Assembly (NCBI RefSeq): GCF_024199925.1
Contig: NZ_JANADR010000001.1
Coordinates: forward strand, 3,224,001 to 3,288,000
DNA: 64,000 nt
Direction of reading: 5' to 3'
From: Bradyrhizobium sp. CCGUVB1N3
Lineage (GTDB): Bacteria > Pseudomonadota > Alphaproteobacteria > Rhizobiales > Xanthobacteraceae
Under the pieces are notes generated by a model that worked only from the letters and a program-made list of their open reading frames with translations, had not been told where the DNA came from and did not search any database. Made by a program: the position numbers and the translations under genes. This document shows, in pieces, positions 9,258 to 18,432 of this stretch. Each line of letters begins with the position of its first letter. Within the stretch, counting starts at the first letter, position 1.

Positions 9258-10889
9258 TCATGCACGCCCAAGCTTCTCTGCCCCGCCGCCTAGGGCCGGC
9301 CCCTGTGTCGGATCGATGTACTCCGGCACGTCTGCAACCAACGTGTTGGTGGTCAGCACCAGCGTGGCCACGGAAGCCGCGTTTCGAAGGGCGGTGTATG
9401 TCACTCGGACCGGGTCGACGATGCCGGCCGAGACCATGTCGAGGAACTTGCCGTTGGCAGCGTCGAAGCCGACACCCGCCGGCGCGCGCTGCAAGTCGGC
9501 CACGACCTTTTCCGAATCGTGCCCCGCGTTCCGGGCAATGAACGCGGCGGGACGGGATAGCGTCTCGCGCACCAGCTTGATTCCTTCGCCCAGGTCGCCA
9601 TTGACGTTGCCGAGCGTGCGAGCAACCACCGGCGCGCACTGCGCCAACGCCGTGCCGCCTCCCGGCACGATGCCCTCTTCGGCTGCCGCACGCGCCGCGC
9701 TGAGTGCATCGTCGATCAACTGGATCGTCCGCTTCTGTTCCACTGGCGTGACACCCCCGGCGAAAATCACGGCTGTCCCACCTGAGAGCTTCGCGAGCCG
9801 CTCCTTGAGCTTGTCTTGCTCGATATTAGGTGGTGCCAGGTCGTATTGTTTGGCCACCTGCTGGCGCCGCGCCGCGATCGCCGCATCGTCGCCACCGCCA
9901 CGAATGATCACCGTTTCGCGCGCACTGGCCCGAACCTGCCGCGCAGTACCGAGATCGGCAAGGTTCGCCTCTTCCAGCCTGCCTCCAAGCTCGCGGGCGA
10001 TCACGCGTCCGCCGGTCATGATGGCAAGATCGTCCATCATCGCCTTGCGCCAGTGGCCATAGTCGGGCGGATTGACCACCAATACCTTGCCGCGGTTGCT
10101 ATCGCCAAGCAGTGTGACGACGACTTCGGGCGCAATCTCCTCAGCGACTATCACCAGCGGCCGCCCGGTCGTGGCAACCGACGTGCGCACCGCGGACAGC
10201 TCGCTCGGCGATTTGATCTTCAGGTCGGTCAGAAGGATGTAGGGCTGATCCAGCACCACTTCCATCTTCTCGACGTCCGTCACCATGTGATGGGAAATGT
10301 AGCCACGGTCGAACGACATGCCTTCAACGACCTCGAGCGTCGTGCTGGTCGTCAACCCGTACTCGGAACTGATGATGCCATCCTTGCCGACGCGCTCCAC
10401 TGCCTCGGCGATTAATCCACCAAGATGGGCGTCGGTCGACGCAATCGTCGCCACCGCTTGCAGCGTTTTGCGATCCGATACGGTGATTGCCGAACTCTTC
10501 AGGGTCTCGACAACGACCTCGACGGCCCGGTCAATACCTTTACAGAGATCCACGGCCTTGGCGCCGCGTTCCAGGGCCGCAACGCCTCCTTGAATGAGAC
10601 CGTTCGCGAGCACCATCGCGGTCGTCGTTCCATCGCCCGCGACTTCGTTGGTCTGCTTCGAGACCTCGCGCACCACCTGCGCGCCCATGTTCTCGAATCG
10701 ATCCGGCAATTCGATTTCCGAGGCGATCGTCACGCCATCTCGTGACACGATAGGCGTACCGATCGGCCTGTCGACCATCGCGTTCATGCCTTTCGGACCG
10801 AGCGTCGATTCGATTGCAGCGGCAAGCTTCTGGACTCCGCGCGCAAGAGCGCGACGGGCTTCTACGTCATGCAGCAGAACTTTTGGCAT
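9258..10889 (-). CDS. mimG: GroEL/Hsp60 paralogue dedicated to the monooxygenase (MimG-type)
   Basis: The 543-residue protein is colinear with GroEL. It has LGPKGMNAMVD, the ATPase signature AGDGTTTAMVLA near 85, a GG-rich hinge at EEGIVPGGGTAL and GFDAANGKFLDM near 480. The C-terminus ends in GGGAEKLGRA instead of the GGM repeats of housekeeping GroEL, and no groES is adjacent. GroEL-like genes of this kind accompany propane/acetone/phenol monooxygenase operons, where the mycobacterial MimG is required for a productive hydroxylase. Here it most likely folds MimA. GGGAG precedes the ATG. Confidence 0.92.
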   Translation of the reverse strand: MPKVLLHDVEARRALARGVQKLAAAIESTLGPKGMNAMVDRPIGTPIVSRDGVTIASEIELPDRFENMGAQVVREVSKQTNEVAGDGTTTAMVLANGLIQGGVAALERGAKAVDLCKGIDRAVEVVVETLKSSAITVSDRKTLQAVATIASTDAHLGGLIAEAVERVGKDGIISSEYGLTTSTTLEVVEGMSFDRGYISHHMVTDVEKMEVVLDQPYILLTDLKIKSPSELSAVRTSVATTGRPLVIVAEEIAPEVVVTLLGDSNRGKVLVVNPPDYGHWRKAMMDDLAIMTGGRVIARELGGRLEEANLADLGTARQVRASARETVIIRGGGDDAAIAARRQQVAKQYDLAPPNIEQDKLKERLAKLSGGTAVIFAGGVTPVEQKRTIQLIDDALSAARAAAEEGIVPGGGTALAQCAPVVARTLGNVNGDLGEGIKLVRETLSRPAAFIARNAGHDSEKVVADLQRAPAGVGFDAANGKFLDMVSAGIVDPVRVTYTALRNAASVATLVLTTNTLVADVPEYIDPTQGPALGGGAEKLGRA

Positions 10890-10974
10890 CGCGTTTCACT
10901 CCCCACGTGGTCTGTTGTTTGTCAGGTCGGGCGGACTTGCTAACCGCTCCTTTTTCGGCACTCGCAGACGCGCC

Positions 10975-11817
10975 TCACGCGGGCGCGACGGTACGTTGTT
11001 CGGTAGCCCCATGCAGCCCGATGGTCCGCGCGGAACAACCACTGCCACAAGCCCCGCATGCGGATGTCCGTTCCGTACTGCTCCCGCCGAGCTCGCGATA
11101 ACGGGCAGCAAGAAGACCCCTGCATAGTGAGCTGTTGAACTCCATATTGATCCGCACCCCCCGCAGCCGCTGCAGATACGGGGGCAGCTCGTGACGTCTG
11201 ATGGCGTCGCCCTCGTAAGTGACGAAAGCGCGATCGTCGGGGAGATGAACGAGGTGCCGTTGAACCAGAAGCTCACGATAACGCAGTTTCTGACGCGAAA
11301 CGTCTCCCGGCCCGAAGTCGACCCCATCGTAGGTGCCCATGGTCATCCGGCAGATCGCCGGATCCTCGTAACCCAGGCCGCGCAACGCCAGGATCATGAA
11401 CTCCTGCCGCCGCTCGAACGCCTTCCGGCGAAACTTCTCGCGCAAGTCATCAAGAGAGCCTCCGGGTGCAAACTCCTTGAGCGCGTCGGCGAATGACTTC
11501 CCCTCGCTGACGCCCTGGTTGATCTCCTGAGCGACCATGTGATCCCGGAGCTGCGGTCGCGCATGACGTACCCACGGCAGCGCTGACACCGCCTGACGCA
11601 TGTCGTCGGCCATGAGGAATGCGAAGTTCGCCGAACACCAGTAGGTCGGCAAGCGAAAAACGATGTCGACTCCGCCATCGTCATGCACGGTGACGAGTTC
11701 GACGAACCCAAGGTCGGTCACGGACTCGTCTAGCTCGGGATCCGTGACCGTTGCGAGGCGTGCCCACACCTCGCTGGTCTTTCGGTCACGATGTTGGAGG
11801 ACCTCGCCCATCCTCAT
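10975..11817 (-). CDS. MIP18/DUF59 Fe-S assembly-like protein with Cys-rich tail
   Basis: The first 100 residues are a DUF59 domain (VTDPELDESVTDLGFVE), as in PaaD/SufT proteins that help mature Fe-S or di-iron proteins. A helical middle region follows. The C-terminus carries CGACGSGC, a tight cluster of cysteines suited to binding metal. Start and stop overlap with the amidohydrolase (TGATG); ATG 11811 is an alternative start with better spacing from GGAG. Its position in mim/prm operons is conserved, so it probably assists cluster or iron insertion in the reductase or hydroxylase. Confidence 0.85.
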   Translation of the reverse strand: MRMGEVLQHRDRKTSEVWARLATVTDPELDESVTDLGFVELVTVHDDGGVDIVFRLPTYWCSANFAFLMADDMRQAVSALPWVRHARPQLRDHMVAQEINQGVSEGKSFADALKEFAPGGSLDDLREKFRRKAFERRQEFMILALRGLGYEDPAICRMTMGTYDGVDFGPGDVSRQKLRYRELLVQRHLVHLPDDRAFVTYEGDAIRRHELPPYLQRLRGVRINMEFNSSLCRGLLAARYRELGGSSTERTSACGACGSGCSARTIGLHGATEQRTVAPA

Positions 11818-12839
11818 CACTCCGCAGCGACCGCGTGAGCTTTTTTCGCAAGCTTCGCCTTCTGTGCTTCGACGTCGACGCCATAAAGGCGCGCGGCGTT
11901 AAGACCCAGAATCTTCTTCTTGGCCTGCGGGGTGAGATCGACGCCGTGCTCCTGCTTCAGATCCTCGGGCAGCTCGAAGTTCCAGAACTTTTCGACCAGC
12001 CAACGGGGCGTCCAGATGGCGTAGTCACTGCCGAAAAGAAGCTTGTCTTCGCCGACCCAGAACAAGAGTTCGGAGATCACTTCGGCGAAATACCGCGGGC
12101 GGCCGTGAATGAACGGCAGCGCCACCGCCAGGCCACCATAGACGTTGGTCTCCTGCACCGCGATCCAACAGAAATCGTCAAGCCGCGGCAGGCCGCAATG
12201 CTCGATGATGAAATTCAGCCCCTGGAAGTCGGTGGCTGCGTGATCGACGTCGTGGACATCGAACGCATCCTTGTCCAGCGGGATGATCGTCGGCCCTTTG
12301 TGGACATGAATGTTCTTGATACCGAGCTTTTCGCAGAGTTCGAAGCAGCGATAGGCGTTGGGATCGGTGAGCTTCCAGCCCCGCGAATCGCCCTTCCACT
12401 CCGCCGTATAGAGCTTGACGCCCTTGATGCCGAACGTCTCCTTCATGTAATGGATGTACTCGAGCGCACGCTCTCCATCCCGCGGATCAAACGCGCCATT
12501 GACGATGAAGCGATCCTTGTACTTCTTCGCCATCTCGGCGTTGCGGTCGATGGTGTTGAACCCGTTCTTGTAGAATTCCGTCAGGTAGGTCGACTGCACG
12601 ATGGCCATATCGTCCGGGCCATCGACGAACAGATCGCGATACATCTGCTCGGCGCTGTATTTCTCGAACTGCTCCTTCGGCCAGAGCTTGTCCTTCGGAC
12701 TGAGCGAGGTGTGATAGGCGTAGAAGCAATCAATGAATTGCTTGCCGTGAATGTTGAGCTGGTTCGCCGGGCTGCCGTCCCAGAAATGGGTGTGACCGTC
12801 GATGACGAACACTTCCTCGCCAGAAGGGGGTATGAACAT
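11817..12839 (-). CDS. Amidohydrolase-2 family metal-dependent hydrolase of the mim operon
   Basis: The 340-residue TIM-barrel protein has the metal motif IDGHTHFW near the N-terminus, NIHVHKG in the middle, FIIEHCGLPRLDDF and a late LFGSDYAIW aspartate. These are typical of the ACMSD/amidohydrolase-2 group. ATG 12839 has GGAG 6 nt upstream; the longer frame would begin with TTG. Such a gene follows mimD/prmD in known propane monooxygenase operons, where its reaction is not settled. It is coupled by overlap to the DUF59 gene. Confidence 0.88.
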   Translation of the reverse strand: MFIPPSGEEVFVIDGHTHFWDGSPANQLNIHGKQFIDCFYAYHTSLSPKDKLWPKEQFEKYSAEQMYRDLFVDGPDDMAIVQSTYLTEFYKNGFNTIDRNAEMAKKYKDRFIVNGAFDPRDGERALEYIHYMKETFGIKGVKLYTAEWKGDSRGWKLTDPNAYRCFELCEKLGIKNIHVHKGPTIIPLDKDAFDVHDVDHAATDFQGLNFIIEHCGLPRLDDFCWIAVQETNVYGGLAVALPFIHGRPRYFAEVISELLFWVGEDKLLFGSDYAIWTPRWLVEKFWNFELPEDLKQEHGVDLTPQAKKKILGLNAARLYGVDVEAQKAKLAKKAHAVAAE

Positions 12840-12958
12840 GATAGTCTCCAAAGTTTATAGGTGCTTTTTCATCGATGTCGGAAACGACCGACCGCGCGAG
12901 AAGGTGGTGGAGCTGCAATCCGGGTGGATGCAGCCCCACCCAGTCTCGGGAGAAACGG

Positions 12959-13330
12959 TTACTCGATGTACTCGAACACCTCGTCCATGTTGCCGAACAG
13001 GGTCACCGTATTGTCGTCGATGCGAACCATTCGGCCGTAATGCGTTGAGGTATTCACTTCGAAGATCTCGGCTGTCATTTCCTTCCCGAGAATCTCGCTG
13101 ATTTCGTCCATCTTGAAGATCAGCTTGCCCTCCCCGTCGATGCGGATCAGGGCTGGCTGATAGGTCACGGTCACGTTCGGCTTCTTGCCCATGAACTCGG
13201 CGATGGCACGCGCCTCCACGCTGTCGTTCATCGTGACGCCGCACTGATGGGAAATCGTTTGTTCGAAACGAAGGTCTCCCATCTTCTGGAAGATGTTCTG
13301 GTTGGTGGCAGATCTGGAAGCAACGGACAT
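12959..13330 (-). CDS. mimD: Monooxygenase coupling (regulatory) protein, MmoB/DmpM family
   Basis: The 123 residues match the small effector proteins of soluble di-iron monooxygenases (MmoB/DmpM/PrmD), with a core around CGVTMNDSVEARAIAEFMG and PALIRIDGEGKLIFKMDEI. It has no cofactor. It docks on the hydroxylase and tunes oxygen activation. It begins 6 bp after mimC, with AAGGAG before the ATG. Confidence 0.93.
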   Translation of the reverse strand: MSVASRSATNQNIFQKMGDLRFEQTISHQCGVTMNDSVEARAIAEFMGKKPNVTVTYQPALIRIDGEGKLIFKMDEISEILGKEMTAEIFEVNTSTHYGRMVRIDDNTVTLFGNMDEVFEYIE

Positions 13331-13336
13331 TGCAAT

Positions 13337-14407
13337 TTACTCCTTGGGAAGGGTGAGGCCGAGTTCGCCGAGTATCTTCTTGATGCGTTCGACGGACTGC
13401 GCGCGGGCATCGGCGTATTGCACCGGCTTCGAATGCGGCTGCGACCAGATCGGCTGCAGGCCCGCGGCTGCCTTGTTGGCAAGTGCCACATGCTTGTTCA
13501 CCCAGCCCTGGAACAGCTTCTTGTTGTGGGCGGCATGCTGATTGTCGGTGACGAGCAGATGCATCAGGTCGATCGTGTTCGCGAGGTTGCGCTCATAATC
13601 GGCTTCGGCCGCCGAGATGACGGGCGGCGTGATGAAGTCCCCGTTCGATGAGGCCACCTGCATCAGGAAGCCGCTGCGGAACAGTTCGCCGACGAGCGGC
13701 TCGAACACGATATTGGTGGCAAAATACTGCTCGAGGTAGTCGGCCGAGCCCATGATCGACTCGATCGCTTCCCGAGTGCCCTGCCAACCCTTGTCCTCGA
13801 GCCAGATGTGCTTGCCGGCTGCGTCGTCGAAGCTCGGAATATCCATTCCGATTTCAGCCAGATAGAGCGTGATATCCTGGGCAAGGCGGAGCTTGTAGGA
13901 CGAGTTGGTCAACGTCGCGTTGTTGATCATCTGGGTGTAGCCGTAACGCTGAGCTTGCATCAGCGAGGTGCCGAGCCCGAACTCGACATGCTTCCATGCA
14001 CCAAGATGATTCTGCAGGACCTTGATCCACGCCTTGTCGAAGGACTTCGGCGCGCCGGACTTGCGGCCGTTGGCGATCACCGCTTGAACCATCGCCTCGA
14101 TCTTGGACTGCCTCTGGTAATGGGTCCGTTCCCACTCCTGGTCCGGAGCACGAAAGGCATGCCAATTCGAGCTCAGAGCTGCCGTGTTGTCCTTGGTGTA
14201 GGCACCCTTGCCGTTGGGAAAGGAGATGATCCAGTCCTGCAGCAAATAGCGCTCCGGATCCGGCTGCACGTCGACGGTCACGTCCTCGTAGTGCGTGGCT
14301 CGCTTGCTACGTGGTTCGAAATACCGGTACTTGCGGCTGTCCGAGTCAGGAAATATTGCAGCACCGGCAGCGCCGGATCCTACTGAAACGCTTGGAACGG
14401 CAGTCAT
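13337..14407 (-). CDS. mimC: Monooxygenase hydroxylase small (beta) subunit
   Basis: The 356-residue protein belongs to the ferritin-like beta subunits of group 5 soluble di-iron monooxygenases (PrmC/MimC). It shows the family stretch YFEPRSKRATHYEDVTVDVQ near the N-terminus and a helical body (HLGAWKHVEFGLGTSLMQAQ). It lacks the iron ligands, as expected for the beta subunit, and pairs with MimA. AAGGAGG precedes the ATG. Confidence 0.94.
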   Translation of the reverse strand: MTAVPSVSVGSGAAGAAIFPDSDSRKYRYFEPRSKRATHYEDVTVDVQPDPERYLLQDWIISFPNGKGAYTKDNTAALSSNWHAFRAPDQEWERTHYQRQSKIEAMVQAVIANGRKSGAPKSFDKAWIKVLQNHLGAWKHVEFGLGTSLMQAQRYGYTQMINNATLTNSSYKLRLAQDITLYLAEIGMDIPSFDDAAGKHIWLEDKGWQGTREAIESIMGSADYLEQYFATNIVFEPLVGELFRSGFLMQVASSNGDFITPPVISAAEADYERNLANTIDLMHLLVTDNQHAAHNKKLFQGWVNKHVALANKAAAGLQPIWSQPHSKPVQYADARAQSVERIKKILGELGLTLPKE

Positions 14408-14457
14408 AGTCTTCCTCCTTGGTGGCTTTACACTTGCTGGATCGACGCTCAGAAAGC

Positions 14458-15498
14458 TCAGTTGTTGGCTGGCGTGAACTTGTCGAAGAAGACGCGTTCG
14501 GACTCGACATCGTTCATCTGCAGCACCGGCGTGAGCGCCTCGATCATGGGCGATGGTCCGCAGGCATAGACGTCGACGTCCTCGCCATATCCGGAAGTAC
14601 GTAGGTGAGCTCCGACCGCTTCGTGCACGAAGCCCTTTTCTCCATGCCAGGCCGCATCATCGACAGCGTGGGAGAGCACCGGGACGAACGTAAACTCGGG
14701 ATGCTTCGAGGACAGTTCCTTGAATCGATCGAGATAGAAAAGATCGTTTTGCGTACGGGCCCCGTAGAAGAAATACACCGGACGTACCTCCCCAGAACTG
14801 ATGTGATCATGGAGGATCGACCACAATGGCGACATTCCCGATCCTCCACCGACCAGGATCATGGCTCCGGTTTTGTTTTCTCTCCGGAAGCACGTCCCGT
14901 AAGGTCCCTTGATCCCGACCTCGGTTCCGACGGCGAGGTCTCCGTCAAGTCGGGAGGAGAAGCGTCCGTTCGGGTACTTTTTGATGATGAATGCGAGTTT
15001 TTGGCTTTCGCCCGGCGAATTTGCCATGGAAAACGAGCGCGTAATCGTCTCTGCCCCCGGGAGCGTGATGTCGACATATTGACCCGCCCAGAACTTCAGA
15101 GGTTGCTCCAGCGAGATTTCGAGCCGCCGAATGTCGTGGGTCAGCGCGGAGATGCTCGTGACTGTGCCCGTGAAGTCCCTGACGGGGATCGACTTCGACA
15201 GCACCTCCTCGTCGTAGTTGAGGAGTTCCACTTCAAGATCCGAATAGGCCAGCGTCCGGCACAGCAGGATGTAGTCCTGGCTGCGCTCCATCTCGTTGAG
15301 GGCGAACGTCGAGTATTTCTTCAGCTCCACATCGCCGCCGGTAAGCACGCACTTGCATGCGGAGCATTGGCCTTCCTTGCAACCATGCGGCAGTGCGATG
15401 CCCTGGCGGAAAGCGGCGTCGAGAACGGTTTCATTCTCTTCAACCTCGAATTCTATGCCTACGGGTTGCAGGCGAACGACATTAGCGGGCGCGCCCAT
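14458..15498 (-). CDS. mimB: Monooxygenase reductase (2Fe-2S, FAD, NAD(P)H)
   Basis: The 346-residue protein starts with a plant-type ferredoxin domain, with ligands C40, C45, C48 (CKEGQCSAC) and C80. An FAD domain with the TRSFSMANSP motif and an NAD domain with LVGGGSGMSPLW follow. It passes electrons from NAD(P)H to the di-iron hydroxylase. The order A-reductase-small-coupling is that of mimABCD/prmABCD. GAGGAGG precedes the start. Confidence 0.94.
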   Translation of the reverse strand: MGAPANVVRLQPVGIEFEVEENETVLDAAFRQGIALPHGCKEGQCSACKCVLTGGDVELKKYSTFALNEMERSQDYILLCRTLAYSDLEVELLNYDEEVLSKSIPVRDFTGTVTSISALTHDIRRLEISLEQPLKFWAGQYVDITLPGAETITRSFSMANSPGESQKLAFIIKKYPNGRFSSRLDGDLAVGTEVGIKGPYGTCFRRENKTGAMILVGGGSGMSPLWSILHDHISSGEVRPVYFFYGARTQNDLFYLDRFKELSSKHPEFTFVPVLSHAVDDAAWHGEKGFVHEAVGAHLRTSGYGEDVDVYACGPSPMIEALTPVLQMNDVESERVFFDKFTPANN

Positions 15499-15544
15499 AG
15501 GGGCCTCCTCAAACCAAGGCTTGCGAATCTTCCGGTGATTGGCA

Positions 15545-15576
15545 GGGAAGGAGCCAGCCGGAGCCGGCTCCTTCCC
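15545..15576 (-). promoter_or_regulatory. Intercistronic hairpin between mimA and mimB
   Basis: GGGAAGGAGCC and GGCTCCTTCCC form an 11-bp stem with a 10-nt loop, immediately downstream of the mimA stop. There is no U tract on the transcribed strand. It fits an mRNA-stabilising or partial-attenuation hairpin that lets mimA be expressed above the distal genes. Confidence 0.6.
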
Positions 15577-15583
15577 CCTTCGC

Positions 15584-17254
15584 TTAGTTGCAGGGATTGA
15601 TGGTGAATCCCTTGCGATAGTCGGCGAGATGCGCCTCGCGGTCGGCCGGGCTCATCTCCCGCAGGGTGAGCAGCGGGCTCTTGAGAATGTGGCCGCGGAC
15701 ATCGTCGAGCGTCCACATTTCCTTCTCGTCGAAGCGCAGGTGCGGCTGGGCGACCAGGGTCTTGCCGTCCGTACGCACGAAGCCCAGATCTTTGATGGCG
15801 TCGGCGATATCCACGTTGTGATAGACGCTTTCCCACTCGCGACGGCCGCTGAACCGTCCCATCGCCGGGGTCGGACGCCCCTCATATTCGCCGGCGAAAG
15901 CTTCAACCGCCGTCCAGCGATCGATCTCATGGGCGAACGTGTAGAGCTTGCCGTCGATCTCATCCGTGACGATATCCTCGCGGATCAGGCAAGGCACCAG
16001 GCACGACCAGCAACGATGCGGATAGACATAGCCGACATCGCTGTTGAAGAGGATGTTGGTCTGGCCGCGATGCGATAGCTTCTCGTACCACTTCCAGAAC
16101 TCGCCGAACTGAGCATACCAGCCCGGGTACTTGTGCTCGAACCACTCGAAGTCCTTGTCGGTCTGGGCCTCGATGCGCCAGAAGTTCGCCGACCAGCCGA
16201 CTGCGAAAAACTGCGCGACCTTGTGCACGTAGTGCTTCTCGGTCAGCCGTTTCCAGGCGGTCTGCACGTCGTCATGATGAATCTTGATGCCGTACTTTTC
16301 GAGCGGCAGCATGTAGGTCCGATAATAGTCCTCGAAGATCCAGCGGTGCCACATCTCCGCGTAAGACTCCTTGGTCTTGTCGCGGTTGGTGGTGCCGTAC
16401 TCGATGAAGGTGCCGATGGCGGCATCCACGATGGCGTGGTTCTGCCAGAACGCGTAGCGCATGTCGCGCTCGAGCAGCAGATGGTTCTCGGGCTCCTTCA
16501 GCATCGACATCAGCATTGAGTGGCCGTTGCCGATGTGGCGGCTTTCGTCCGACTGAACCGAGAGGAACACTGTCGGCAGCGCATAGTCACCGTTGCGGGC
16601 CGCTTCCGACGGCATGGCGACGAACAGCGTATTCGTGAACGCGGTCTCGGCGACCACGGTCAGGTAAACGTTCGCCGACGTGATGGCGTCGCCGGTGATG
16701 AATCCTTCACCGAACTGGCGGCCGATGGTGGTGGCGTAGCATTTCCCGAACGCCTCCTCCGTGATGTCGAACCCGGCCGGGTCGATGTAGTTCTCCATGT
16801 ACCATTTCTTCAGGTTCATCTGGATCGTCGAGTGACGGAACTCGTCGACCATCTGCATCGTGAAGCCGGTGCGCAGATCTTCGCCGGGGGCAAGGCGCCC
16901 GACCATGGCCATGGACCGCGCAGCGGAGATCTCTGGAAACGGGATGATCGCCAGGAAGAGCTTCATCCACTCGACCCAGCGCGGCTCGACGTTGCGGAAC
17001 ATGTCGCCGCGCAGAGCAGCATCGAGCGCGCCATAGACGCGGTTGTCCTTTTCTTCCTGCATTGGGAAGTAGGAGCGAAGGACTTGCTTCATCGGATCCT
17101 TCGGCGCCTTCGTGATTTTGTAGTCCGTGGGGAAGGTCATCGCTTCCTGCACGTAGGACGGATTCCACCCGAGATCCGCAATCTTCTTTGCAGCTTCGCC
17201 GACGGAAATGCCGCGCTGGGCGGTGATCTTGTTGAGTGTTAAAGTTCCAGACAT
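15584..17254 (-). CDS. mimA: Propane/acetone/phenol-type monooxygenase large (alpha) subunit
   Basis: The 556-residue protein carries the di-iron pattern of soluble monooxygenases. A Glu in FPEISAARSM (about 109) and the first ExxH in MVDEFRH (E138, H141) are followed by a Glu in VAETAF (203) and the second ExxH in DESRH (E237, H240). It resembles MimA/PrmA, which hydroxylate propane, acetone and phenol. The true substrate cannot be read from sequence. AGGAGG lies 9 nt before ATG. A perfect sigma-54 promoter lies about 320 bp upstream. Confidence 0.95.
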   Translation of the reverse strand: MSGTLTLNKITAQRGISVGEAAKKIADLGWNPSYVQEAMTFPTDYKITKAPKDPMKQVLRSYFPMQEEKDNRVYGALDAALRGDMFRNVEPRWVEWMKLFLAIIPFPEISAARSMAMVGRLAPGEDLRTGFTMQMVDEFRHSTIQMNLKKWYMENYIDPAGFDITEEAFGKCYATTIGRQFGEGFITGDAITSANVYLTVVAETAFTNTLFVAMPSEAARNGDYALPTVFLSVQSDESRHIGNGHSMLMSMLKEPENHLLLERDMRYAFWQNHAIVDAAIGTFIEYGTTNRDKTKESYAEMWHRWIFEDYYRTYMLPLEKYGIKIHHDDVQTAWKRLTEKHYVHKVAQFFAVGWSANFWRIEAQTDKDFEWFEHKYPGWYAQFGEFWKWYEKLSHRGQTNILFNSDVGYVYPHRCWSCLVPCLIREDIVTDEIDGKLYTFAHEIDRWTAVEAFAGEYEGRPTPAMGRFSGRREWESVYHNVDIADAIKDLGFVRTDGKTLVAQPHLRFDEKEMWTLDDVRGHILKSPLLTLREMSPADREAHLADYRKGFTINPCN

Positions 17255-17574
17255 CTAGTCTATCCTCCTGATCGGGTCAGAGACCACTTCGATATTCCGC
17301 CTGCCCAGGACCTCGACGGGCCGGGCAGTGCTTACCCGTGCGTTACGGGCCACCTCGCGGCCGTTCGCACGACCGGACGTTTGATATCGGCAAGGGTCTT
17401 AGGATGACTGTGGAGCGCTCCAGCGATGATCCGGGACGATCTTCGGACCCGGCGGCCCCCGATCGCAGTTGTCCCATCCCGCATGAAGCGCGCCTTCAGC
17501 TGAGCATCCCCTTCCCTCGTTCTTTTCGCGGCTCGCCCCAGACGGAGCAGTCGGCGTTGTTGTGCCAAGAGCTT

Positions 17575-17590
17575 TGCAATGGCCGTGCCA
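17575..17590 (-). promoter_or_regulatory. Sigma-54 promoter of the mimABCD operon
   Basis: On the reverse strand TGGCACG-GCCA-TTGCA matches the -24/-12 consensus TGGCACG-N4-TTGCW at every defined position. Transcription should start near 17564, leaving a leader of about 310 nt before mimA. Confidence 0.88.
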
Positions 17591-17655
17591 GCGTGTCTGA
17601 GGGCCCAGCCAAATGATTTTTGATTGGGTAAGCGCGGAAATGAACGAGGACAGAG

Positions 17656-17770
17656 GCGTTGCAACGCTTGGCTCGCGACTGATGAGATGCAAATTGCGAC
17701 ATGAATTGCAAAATGAGAATCTCAGACGCGCACAGGCGTCAACTATTGCACCGCAAATTTTGCATCGCAA
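17656..17770. promoter_or_regulatory. Candidate activator binding sites (UAS) for mim
   Basis: There is a cluster of related palindromes: GCGTTGCAACGC (17656-17667), TTGCG-N7-TTGCAA (17694-17711), TTGCACCGCAA (17746-17756) and TTGCATCGCAA (17760-17770). The last two are 14 bp apart. They lie 65-180 bp upstream of the -24 element, the usual distance for an enhancer-binding activator. Related sites precede the other two sigma-54 promoters. Confidence 0.6.
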
Positions 17771-18172
17771 CATCGATCAGTTGCTTGCTTGGATGCTGAA
17801 ATTACTTTTTCGCTCTTGATCGATGCTGCACGTTGAGAGACCCGGAGAGAGACCTTCTGAAGGTCGGCTCTCAGCCGGCCAGCAAGCACTTGCGGGTGAT
17901 CGATGCTGATCGAAACCGGTCTGGCCTTCGCCGGCACATCCCTGAATCGTCAGCAGACTGCTCGTTAGGTCAGGAGTTTTTCGGGACTGCCAACCTGGCA
18001 CATCTTATCGAGCTTGAAGCGACGGCGCGACAGCGCTTCTCCTGCGGGCGTCAATGGCCCGGGGGCTCTTTCAGACCGGGAGTGATCACTCGGTCGCACT
18101 TGGCGATCGGCGTTCTTTCGCTTATGCCGGCGGCCGCGCGTTGCGAGCAGGCTCCTTGTTCTACTGCTCAAA
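17771..18172. other. Intergenic, no gene supported
   Basis: This is 402 bp between the mim upstream sites and the Cys-rich pair. Short frames on both strands lack start signals and recognisable domains. No strong hairpin was seen. Confidence 0.45.
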
Positions 18173-18379
18173 CTAGCGATAGTCTTCCGCAACGGCTGAG
18201 TGTTTTGATTGTCCAGCTCTCGACATCCAGCGGCCGGAATAGAGGGCGTAACAACCATGATCGCAAAAGGGCAGACCGGTACTGAACTCTCTCAGATAGC
18301 TTGCGTGAATTGGCTCACAGCAAAGCATGCAGAACGTTTTCGGACATGGCGTTCTGCCGTTCACCAGAATAAACCTCAT
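18173..18379 (-). CDS. Small Cys-rich, probable zinc-knuckle protein (68 aa)
   Basis: GGGAGG lies 6 nt before ATG 18379. The product has CxxC (CMLC) then, after about 19 residues, CxxxC (CDHGC). This is the spacing of a treble-clef or MYM-like zinc site. It resembles the upstream 61-residue protein in layout and starts 53 bp after its stop, so both are likely in one sigma-54 transcript. Similar short proteins occur in Bradyrhizobium, as far as I recall. Function unknown. Confidence 0.65.
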   Translation of the reverse strand: MRFILVNGRTPCPKTFCMLCCEPIHASYLREFSTGLPFCDHGCYALYSGRWMSRAGQSKHSAVAEDYR

Positions 18380-18432
18380 GTGGCGCCTCCCAACGCGAAG
18401 CATTACAATGCCACTATGTGATCGTTGAACAC

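Noticed and set aside
8425..9639. Aquaporin frame extended to 404 residues
   Set aside because: The extra N-terminal part is antisense to the groEL gene in a shadow frame, and AAGGAGGGG sits right before the internal ATG at 9105.
11751..12860. Long forward frame opposite the amidohydrolase
   Set aside because: It is the antisense shadow of a clear enzyme gene and has no domain of its own.
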